This document shows positions 26,660 through 33,434 of a stretch of DNA of 33,434 nucleotides, one piece after another. The notes beneath the pieces are model-generated. The model did not search any database. It had not been told where the DNA came from and saw nothing but the letters and a program-made list of their open reading frames with translations. The position numbers and the translations under genes are program-made. The DNA is taken from positions 1 through 33,434 of IMG/VR virus record IMGVR_UViG_3300030450_002941; one strand, 5' to 3'. Positions within the stretch are counted from its first letter, which is position 1. The number at the start of each line of letters is the position of its first letter. Source of the stretch: a virus.

Positions 26660-28141
26660 TTAGTTTAATAACATAAAGTTATTAGCACCTTGAGTAATTA
26701 AACATCTTTCAGATAAATAATTAACTCGCATTGCATCTAATTCAGATGTAGCAGCTCCAACAGAACCAGTAATCCAAGTTTTCATTCTTCGATTATCAGT
26801 TTGAGAAGCTCTATATCTAACATGTAAGAAAGGACGTTTCATATTTTTCCCCATCATTTGGTCATAAACTGAACTTACACCAGCTGGAACAAAGACTCCA
26901 CGTACTGGAGATGCAGTGTTTCTAGAATTAATTGCTCCTCTAGTACTAGCGTCATTTAAGTATTTCCAATCAGATTTATAGAAATCATAAGAACCTCTTC
27001 GGAATCCAGCGAAACCTAAGTTAAGTGCCATATCTTCAGAGTTATCAAATACTCCATAAGAAGTACCACCAGCACCGTAAGAATTCATACCAGCTAACAT
27101 ATCGTCAATTGCTAAAGATACGTCTCTATTACAGAAAATCATATTTTCTTCAATAGCTCCTTGAGCATCAAACTCAGCTAATATTAAATCAAACTCCCCT
27201 AAGTTAACACCAGCAGCAGCTGAACTAGTAACACCGTTTGACATTAAACCTCTAGTTTCAATAGCATCAAATAAACCTTGAGTACCAAAGTCATTGTTAC
27301 CAGAACCAGTACCTCCAGGCATTAACGCACCTCCTAAAGTTTGTGTATCTAATGTAGAATTAGCAACACCTCTAACACCTTCAAGACATGTCATTTCTAA
27401 ATTATCAGCAAATCTCATTCTAGTTTCACCTTCAGCTTTTAAATACCATAAATAACCAGTACTTCCATCCTCTGAAGTAGTTTCAACCCAACCAACTTGA
27501 GAAGCATCAGATCCAGAAACATGATACATATCTCTAATAATAACTGGTTTGTTCTCAAAAGAAGTAAACTTAGGTTCATTAGCTGTTGTATATGGAGTGT
27601 CAGAACCTTTTGGCCATTCAGATCCAAATTTTAGAACTGTAACAGCACCACCGTTTCCAGCACCACTAGATATATTAGTTGTATGCGCTCCTTCATAAGG
27701 AAGAATTGTAACGTCATCTGTTGATACAGCTGTAACTCTTCCAGGATACGTGAAACCAGCAGCCATAGCTACTAAACAAGTATCACCAACACGTAAACCG
27801 TGTGTACCTGCAGAATAACTAGCTCCTGGAGCTCCAGCATATCCAGTAATTGCAACAACCGAACTTGCGATTGTAACCGTACCTACATATGCTAAATGTA
27901 ATCTACCTTGTTCAGACCATACGACTCTATCAGAAGTCATAGCCTCTTCAGCTCCTACTTGTGAAAGAAATCCTGATATTGTTCTGTTTCCAAAAACCTC
28001 AGCTTCTTTCTCCATAAGATCTGGTAAATATTGTTGTTCCCAACCTGTACTACCATCTGTAAAATCGATGTAGTTAGTTTGGAACGTTTGTTTTATTGGG
28101 CTTGGCACGCTATTAAGCGACCCCCCTTGTTGTATTGCCAT
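26660..28141 (-). CDS. major capsid protein (HK97-fold type)
   Basis: A 493-residue protein. The N-terminus (IKQTFQTNYIDF, then YLPDLMEKEAEVFGNRTI) forms a mostly polar arm. Residues about 75-175 are a Gly/Val/Thr-rich beta insertion. The remainder mixes helices and beta strands with family-like segments (FDLILAEFDAQGAIEENMIF, MALNLGFAGFRRGSYDFY, RGVFVPAGVSSVYDQMMGKN). Length, position after portal and scaffold, and a strong terminator directly after it all support the MCP. I recall similar MCPs in marine flavobacterial and crAss-like phages. No cleavage site or protease partner is visible nearby. The start at 28141 follows AATTTAAAA, without a Shine-Dalgarno sequence. Confidence 0.85.
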   Translation of the reverse strand: MAIQQGGSLNSVPSPIKQTFQTNYIDFTDGSTGWEQQYLPDLMEKEAEVFGNRTISGFLSQVGAEEAMTSDRVVWSEQGRLHLAYVGTVTIASSVVAITGYAGAPGASYSAGTHGLRVGDTCLVAMAAGFTYPGRVTAVSTDDVTILPYEGAHTTNISSGAGNGGAVTVLKFGSEWPKGSDTPYTTANEPKFTSFENKPVIIRDMYHVSGSDASQVGWVETTSEDGSTGYLWYLKAEGETRMRFADNLEMTCLEGVRGVANSTLDTQTLGGALMPGGTGSGNNDFGTQGLFDAIETRGLMSNGVTSSAAAGVNLGEFDLILAEFDAQGAIEENMIFCNRDVSLAIDDMLAGMNSYGAGGTSYGVFDNSEDMALNLGFAGFRRGSYDFYKSDWKYLNDASTRGAINSRNTASPVRGVFVPAGVSSVYDQMMGKNMKRPFLHVRYRASQTDNRRMKTWITGSVGAATSELDAMRVNYLSERCLITQGANNFMLLN

Positions 28142-28166
28142 TTTTAAATTATTTTAAAGTTATTGT

Positions 28167-29375
28167 CTATTTTTTAATTTTAAACTTGAAACTAGGAGAA
28201 TCGTCACCTAATACTTTAAATTTCATACCACTTGTCTTTACTTCACCATGACTTTGTCTTGGGTTCATATTAACATTTTTAGATTTAGCAACGCTATCTT
28301 TCATAGCATCAGCTTTACCTTGTTCATAGAAATGATTAGCGATAGCATCTGCATTCATTGCTGTATATAAAGATTTATGATAACCCTTAGCGTCTTCCAT
28401 TGTATTTTGTTTATTCAAAAACTTTTTGACAAAATTATTAATATCGCTTTGTGTTTCTTTTACTTTACTAGCATCCTTAACATTAAATCTAAACTTTTTA
28501 TCACCAACGTTGTATTCAAAACCTTTGAAATTATTGTTAAAAACTTGATCAGTTTTCTTTAAAAAAGTTGATTTACTAGCTTCTGCTACTTTCTGATTTT
28601 CCTCAGATTCTTTGTTATATCTATTAAAGAAATCCATAGCTTTTTGTTGTTCTTGCGTAAGCTTTGAACCAGCTTTAATTTCTTCATAGTATTTGGACTT
28701 TTGCCCGTCCAAGTGGCTTTTAGCGTCGGCAACTTGCTCTTTTAACGCTAATTTTTTTCTTCTTATATCTCTTTCATCGTCTTCATCTTCGCTGTAAGAG
28801 AATTGATCTTCCATAAGGAAGTTAATTTCTTCTTCATTTAGATGTTTTTTAGTTTGTCTATAATATTCTCTTAATAAAGAATCATCATCTAACTTACTAT
28901 AATCTTGATTAATTTTTACATAATCTTCTAAAGTACCACCAGTTTCTTCCATGAAGTCTACTAACTTTTGAATATTTTCAGGAAGAGGTTTACCAGTTTC
29001 CATATTCTCTTTAATAGCCTCTTCAGCTTCTTCAGCTATTTCTTCTACTTTTTCCTCTACTTCTTCTTCAGTAATTTCTTCTAATACTGGAGTTTCTTGT
29101 GTTTCTGCTTCCGGTTGTACTTCTTCTTGTTCTTGTGTGGGAGCGGCATCTTCAACGACTCCTGTATCTCCTTCTGAGTTAATATTATCTTCTTTAACTT
29201 CATTTTCTTCTTCTTTTGGTGTTGGTGGTTTACTTAAATCTACTTTGTAAACCTCATCTTCTTGACTAAATTTTTTTACTTTAGGTTTTTTCTTCACTTT
29301 TAATTTTTCGACTTTATTGTCTACTTTAGGTTTTTCAGTAGTTTGTTCAACTACTTGTTCTTTTTTTTCTTCCAT
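28167..29375 (-). CDS. scaffold-like protein between portal and capsid genes
   Basis: A 402-residue protein. Residues 1-35 are Lys/Glu/Val-rich, about 36-125 strongly acidic (many Glu, for example EEITEEEVEEKVEEIAEEAE), then a conserved helical part (LVDFMEETGGTLEDYVKINQ, DYSKLDDDSLLREYYRQTKK), more charged helix to about 270, and a basic end (KFKVLGDDSPSFKFKIKK). An acidic, helical, low-complexity protein with a basic C-terminus between portal and MCP is the usual profile of a capsid assembly scaffold, whose basic end binds the MCP. No protease motif (such as a Ser-His pair in a protease context) is evident. The leader ends TATATTATATTATGG, identical over 15 bases to that of the 283-residue gene. 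Confidence 0.7.
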   Translation of the reverse strand: MEEKKEQVVEQTTEKPKVDNKVEKLKVKKKPKVKKFSQEDEVYKVDLSKPPTPKEEENEVKEDNINSEGDTGVVEDAAPTQEQEEVQPEAETQETPVLEEITEEEVEEKVEEIAEEAEEAIKENMETGKPLPENIQKLVDFMEETGGTLEDYVKINQDYSKLDDDSLLREYYRQTKKHLNEEEINFLMEDQFSYSEDEDDERDIRRKKLALKEQVADAKSHLDGQKSKYYEEIKAGSKLTQEQQKAMDFFNRYNKESEENQKVAEASKSTFLKKTDQVFNNNFKGFEYNVGDKKFRFNVKDASKVKETQSDINNFVKKFLNKQNTMEDAKGYHKSLYTAMNADAIANHFYEQGKADAMKDSVAKSKNVNMNPRQSHGEVKTSGMKFKVLGDDSPSFKFKIKK

Positions 29376-29403
29376 AATATAATATAATAATAATTAATAA
29401 TTT

Positions 29404-31824
29404 TTACCTAGGATCAAACGCACCTAAATCAAATCCGCCTCCTAGTATATCATTACCTGCGGACTCAAAGTTTTTAGGTGGCTTACCTGTTTTTCTTTGC
29501 TCAATCATTTCAGATTGTTGAGTAGCTTGTATTTTTGTTCTTTGATCTTTTCTATTTTCTTTTTCAGTTTCCCTACTTCTAACACCTTGAACTTCCATAC
29601 TTTTTAGTTGCATATTCATTTGGAACTCTAAATGCATGAGTTCTTTTTTGTGTTCAACTTCTTGCATCATTTTTTGAGAATCAATTTGGGCTTTCATTTG
29701 TTCTAACTGAGCTTCAGCTTGAACTTTAGCTTGATTTTTTTGCATTTCAGCATTAGCAGCGGCTTCAGCTGTCTGTATATTAGACTCTGTTTGTTGTTGC
29801 ATGTTTTGTTGCTGCATCTGTTGATCTCTAGCAAGTTTCTTTTTTCTACGAACTTTTAAAAGTTGATTAGCTAGTTTAATATTATTTATTTCTCTAAGAT
29901 CAATAGCATCTTCCATTTCTATATTTTGTTGTTGTAATGCCATTTGAATATTATTTTCAAGCATTGCTTTTTCTTCTTCATCTGGTAATAGTTCTATAAA
30001 TATACCAAAGTCATATAAATGAAGATTTTTCATTTCATCTAATGTAGCTACATTATGAGAACCTATAGCTTGAATAAACGCGTCTCTTGTTGGAGAATAT
30101 TCTATAATATCAGATATTCTAAGTGATAAACATTCAGCTGTTTCTGCTGTTAAATATAATCCAGCTTGTAATATATGTCTTGTCGCTGTATTAGAATTGG
30201 CTGCTGCCATTTTTTGAACACCAACTAAAGCATTTTTATCAGGTGTCGCAGCATCTCTTGCTTCGTTTAATCCAGTGACATCTCTTATCATCTGTAGATA
30301 ATAATTATAATTACCTATAAGCGCCTGCATTTTATTACCACCGCTACCACTTGTTATTTCTTGAATAGGTACTTTACCTGGATTCATATCACCATCTTGA
30401 GTAAACGATCTACCAATTACGGAACCAGTTTGGAAAAACATGTTTAAAGCTTCTTGTGGATTATAATTAGTTCCATTACCTAAATCAATTTCTGCTAAAC
30501 CGTCAGCATCAAGATAAACACCATCTGGAACCATTCTTGATAATACTTGTTGAAGCTTTAAATGAGTTAATTGAATCATATCAGCAAAACCAGTAATTCT
30601 ACTTACTAAAGATTCTATTTTACCTTCATACATTCTAGGTGCTACAATAGAATAGTTCATTTTAACTTTAGTATAATCACTTTTAGGACGCATCATATTT
30701 TTTGACATCTCCCATTTAAGTAATTTATTTGTACCTAGAATTAAAGCTCCTTCATATAGTGTTTCTATAGATCTTAATAATTTAGAATAACCACCTTCCA
30801 TGTCTTCTGGTGGATTAAATTGATCATCTTTAGGTATAATCTTATCAGCACCAGTACCAGTTTCTTTCATTTTATAAACCTCATTCATATAAGTTTTATA
30901 ATTAAAATATAATACTTCTACTTTATTGTTGTCTTCATCTATATTACGACTATTATATCTATCTGCTGTATTGCTACTAGTTTGTGATATTTCTTCTAAA
31001 TCCTCGTGTTCTAAATGTGGAAATTGTTTAGCTAATTCATTAATAGGTATATGTTTTACTTCACCAACATAATATATATCATCAAAATAAGGAGATTCAG
31101 TGTAAGAATATACTAAATTAGCTGGATCAACATAATCAATAGTAACACCTTCGGAAGTATTAAAATTAGTTTTAACAGCACCTATACCTAAAACTGCTAA
31201 ATCATAATAAAATCTTTTCTTTGTTAACTCGTATTTGTTACCTTCAAATAAAACTTTTAAAGCTTGTTCTTCTGCTAGCTCTACAGTTTGTTTGTAACTT
31301 AAAGCCATGTGTAAATCTAGTTCTTCTTGAGAATCTGGTAAAGTTTCTTTTTCATTTTCATAAAGATCTATATTAAAATTACTTAAAGCAAACTCATTAA
31401 AATCTTTAGTAGCCATATCTTTCATTATAGACTCCATGTACTCAGTTCTTTTACTAACACCAAATGGATCTTGAGAATAAGCTTTTATATCATACATTCT
31501 TTCAGCAATACCATTAACTACTATATCTACAAATTTAGGTATAATTGGAACTGGTTTCCAATCTAAATTTAAATAGGACAAATCACCGTTTATAGATAAC
31601 TCATCCTTATATTTTTGTATAGATTGCTCGCCTCTAGCATACAATCTTAAATTATGAAAATTATTTATATTATTTCTATATCTATTACCCCTTACATGAT
31701 TTTTATCATAAAACCACTCGTTTTCAATAGCTTTAGCTACTTTTAATCCATAGTCAAAACTTAACTTTTCAGCATCGCTTACAACTTGGCTTGGAAAATA
31801 TTTTTTTACAACAGACTCTGCCAT
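29404..31824 (-). CDS. portal protein
   Basis: An 806-residue protein directly downstream of TerL (2-base gap). The N-terminal part (NLRLYARGEQSIQKY, then SYLNLDWKPVPIIPKFVDIV, NGIAERMYDI) resembles portal proteins of marine and crAss-like podoviruses. The centre carries the conserved clip/stem-like block with GLNEARDAATPDKNALVGVQ and a helix-rich stretch. From about residue 650 the chain is a long Gln/Met/Lys-rich coiled coil (QQMQQQNMQQQ and beyond), which may form a barrel inside the head. It ends with GGGFDLGAFDPR. A dodecameric DNA-entry ring is the family role. Length is in the upper range for podoviral portals because of the coiled-coil tail. Confidence 0.85.
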   Translation of the reverse strand: MAESVVKKYFPSQVVSDAEKLSFDYGLKVAKAIENEWFYDKNHVRGNRYRNNINNFHNLRLYARGEQSIQKYKDELSINGDLSYLNLDWKPVPIIPKFVDIVVNGIAERMYDIKAYSQDPFGVSKRTEYMESIMKDMATKDFNEFALSNFNIDLYENEKETLPDSQEELDLHMALSYKQTVELAEEQALKVLFEGNKYELTKKRFYYDLAVLGIGAVKTNFNTSEGVTIDYVDPANLVYSYTESPYFDDIYYVGEVKHIPINELAKQFPHLEHEDLEEISQTSSNTADRYNSRNIDEDNNKVEVLYFNYKTYMNEVYKMKETGTGADKIIPKDDQFNPPEDMEGGYSKLLRSIETLYEGALILGTNKLLKWEMSKNMMRPKSDYTKVKMNYSIVAPRMYEGKIESLVSRITGFADMIQLTHLKLQQVLSRMVPDGVYLDADGLAEIDLGNGTNYNPQEALNMFFQTGSVIGRSFTQDGDMNPGKVPIQEITSGSGGNKMQALIGNYNYYLQMIRDVTGLNEARDAATPDKNALVGVQKMAAANSNTATRHILQAGLYLTAETAECLSLRISDIIEYSPTRDAFIQAIGSHNVATLDEMKNLHLYDFGIFIELLPDEEEKAMLENNIQMALQQQNIEMEDAIDLREINNIKLANQLLKVRRKKKLARDQQMQQQNMQQQTESNIQTAEAAANAEMQKNQAKVQAEAQLEQMKAQIDSQKMMQEVEHKKELMHLEFQMNMQLKSMEVQGVRSRETEKENRKDQRTKIQATQQSEMIEQRKTGKPPKNFESAGNDILGGGFDLGAFDPR

Positions 31825-31826
31825 AT

Positions 31827-33434
31827 TTATTCTTTAATTATTTTTGATACATTTCCTTTATTTTGATACTTAGAAATATGTATATTTAATTTTGGTTTTT
31901 CAATTTTTGCATTTGGCGCATACAAATGTCTATTACAACCCATTATAGCTAAACCACTGCTTATTGTTGCATCAAACTTTGTTCTTTTATTTATATCAAA
32001 TCTACTCCAATCATTTAATAAAGTATTAAAATAAAGATTTCCAAATGTTCCATCTTGCTTCATGCCTACGTGATCTTGTATATACATTTCAATAGCAGCT
32101 GCATGAGCTTGTTTTATATCTTCACTTGAGTTTGGTATACCTCCAACTTCTTTTTCAGCTGTAGATAGTTTGTTCCAAATTTTATCAGGTCTATTCATAC
32201 TAAAACCTCTATAGCCTCTTCTTCTTAGGTAGTATAATAATCTAGGTTTATTGTTCTCCGCAAGTATTGGCATTCCATAAAATACTAACGCCATTAAAAC
32301 ATCTTCAAAAAATATCTCAGCCGTAGGTGGTCTTGATAAGTATTCTAAAAAGAAGCTATTTGCAGGAGCGTCCTCCATGCTGAACTTTGTTAGTCCGTGG
32401 AGAGCTCCTTTAGAACCTTCACCATCTACGGTCCCTGATATATCATAAGAGTCGCAACCAAAGGCCCCCATATGTTCATTACCAGGATATTTTATGCCAT
32501 TTTTTAGTATAACTCTATTTTGTAATTCTTGTTTAGGAACCCAACTTACTTTAAATCTTCCTTTTGGATCAGGATAAAATATTACTTGTGAATCTTTTAT
32601 ACCACCAACCCATTGAAAATTACCAGTTGTAATACCTAATGTTCTAGACATTTCTTCGTTATAATCTATTTGTTCATATATTTTAACTAAGTTAAATATA
32701 CTATTTTTAGTTTCATCACGAAAAGCATGCTCTTCAGTTCTAGGAAATTGGCGATAAAATTCATTTAAAGCATCTTGATCATCTTTTAAACCATCAGCTT
32801 CATTTTGCCAATTATCAATTACACCTATATCTATTAATTCGCCGTCTGGGGCGAGTATATCTGAGTCAGGAGTAGTAAATACTGGAAATCCGTACTCATC
32901 AATAAATCCTTCGTAGTTCCATTCCATTGGGACAAACAAAGAGTATAAACCAGATTTTGTTTGACCATTTCTATTTCTTTTAGTGACATCGGATGCTTTG
33001 TATAGTTTTTTAAAATTGTCTCCACCTTTATCTAATGCGTTTGAAGTTGAGCCCATCATACATTTACCAACTATTCTACTACCTAATCGTAAACATGTTT
33101 TTGTAACCCTCCAGTTATTTAAAATATTATCGGGTCTTTCCCATTTACCACTTTCATCATGTACTAGTAAGTTTAGTTTTTCACCGTCATAACTATTATC
33201 ACCTGTATTCTTCCAATCAATTGTTGTATCTAAACCTTGTAAATCTTCTAACTTTTCGTTAGATGTTATTTTTTTACGAGTAAACTTACTTGCTGGTACT
33301 CTATATGCTAATTCTGATTTTGGCCTATCCATACCATCTTGTATAGGTTTGAAAAAGAATGGATAGTTTATACTTATCGGAACTACTTTGTCAGTAAACA
33401 TCTTCTTAGCATCTGAACCTGTTTTAGATAGGAT
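31827..33434 (-). CDS. terL: terminase large subunit, N-terminus beyond the right edge
   Basis: The frame is open to the last base: 11 codons (ILSKTGSDAKK) precede the first internal Met at 33401, so that Met is not the true start and the Walker A part lies outside. Counting from that Met, LNLLVHDESGKW gives Walker B with D82-E83, and MGSTSN at 116-121 is the coupling motif. The nuclease half shows D317 in FGCDSYDISG, E366/D367 in FEDVLMAL, and D477 in KFDATISSGLAIM, the expected acidic residues of the RNase H-like fold. The NNKPRLLYYL segment is typical of this group. TerL packages DNA through the portal encoded next. The large size expected for crAss-like TerL fits a missing 150-250 residues, but this is an estimate. 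Confidence 0.88.
   Translation of the reverse strand: MLSKTGSDAKKMFTDKVVPISINYPFFFKPIQDGMDRPKSELAYRVPASKFTRKKITSNEKLEDLQGLDTTIDWKNTGDNSYDGEKLNLLVHDESGKWERPDNILNNWRVTKTCLRLGSRIVGKCMMGSTSNALDKGGDNFKKLYKASDVTKRNRNGQTKSGLYSLFVPMEWNYEGFIDEYGFPVFTTPDSDILAPDGELIDIGVIDNWQNEADGLKDDQDALNEFYRQFPRTEEHAFRDETKNSIFNLVKIYEQIDYNEEMSRTLGITTGNFQWVGGIKDSQVIFYPDPKGRFKVSWVPKQELQNRVILKNGIKYPGNEHMGAFGCDSYDISGTVDGEGSKGALHGLTKFSMEDAPANSFFLEYLSRPPTAEIFFEDVLMALVFYGMPILAENNKPRLLYYLRRRGYRGFSMNRPDKIWNKLSTAEKEVGGIPNSSEDIKQAHAAAIEMYIQDHVGMKQDGTFGNLYFNTLLNDWSRFDINKRTKFDATISSGLAIMGCNRHLYAPNAKIEKPKLNIHISKYQNKGNVSKIIKE

Noticed and set aside
33401-33434. ATG at 33401 as the true start of the terminase
   Set aside because: The frame stays open to the edge with plausible TerL residues (ILSKTGSDAKK), and the Walker A region is missing from the visible part, so the gene must begin outside.

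Overview
The window is a contiguous, very AT-rich block of tailed-phage virion genes. All are on the minus strand, so transcription runs from the right edge (33434) to the left edge (1). The order is terminase, portal, scaffold, major capsid protein, connector proteins, a giant tail-hub protein, appendage proteins, three internal/ejection proteins, and the start of a secreted protein. No tail tube, sheath or tape-measure gene is visible. The hub looks like the P22 gp10 / crAss-like 'stabilization protein' family, so I read this as a podovirus. The likely host is a marine member of Bacteroidota. The reasons are A/T-only leaders with no Shine-Dalgarno sequences, a signal peptide ending in FATAQ, and host-type SprB-like and GCTDP...DDGSC modules in the hub. 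The protein set resembles crAss-like and related marine flavobacterial podoviruses. That assignment is from memory of the families, not from a search.

Head module (26660-33434): TerL (partial, its N-terminus lies beyond the right edge), portal, an acidic scaffold-like protein and the major capsid protein (MCP). A strong hairpin terminator follows the MCP. Connector module (23346-26573): a conserved protein of unknown function, a second terminator with a UUCG loop, a 61-residue protein ending in a CGCKKR motif, a ring/connector-like protein and an adaptor-like protein. Tail and appendage module (10151-23341): the 3652-residue hub/receptor-binding protein, a fibre-like protein with a C-terminal Ig-like domain, and a small conserved structural protein.

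Internal virion/ejection module (114-10097): 279-, 563- and 2478-residue proteins in an order reminiscent of T7 gp14-gp15-gp16. The largest is a polyvalent protein. It carries an HEVLH zincin-like site, a complete HAD phosphatase domain, recurring 'SLSIT'-type linker peptides that lie at apparent domain borders, and a very basic C-terminus. At the left edge the first 24 codons of a signal-peptide-bearing protein are visible (1-72).

Genes are packed tightly: every gap is under 100 bases, so there is no gene-free stretch over 300 bases. I saw no tRNA, rRNA, CRISPR array, insertion sequence or integration gene. The standard genetic code gives intact reading frames throughout. The most unusual items are the linker motifs plus protease and phosphatase in the 2478-residue protein, and the host-adhesin-like modules in the giant hub.
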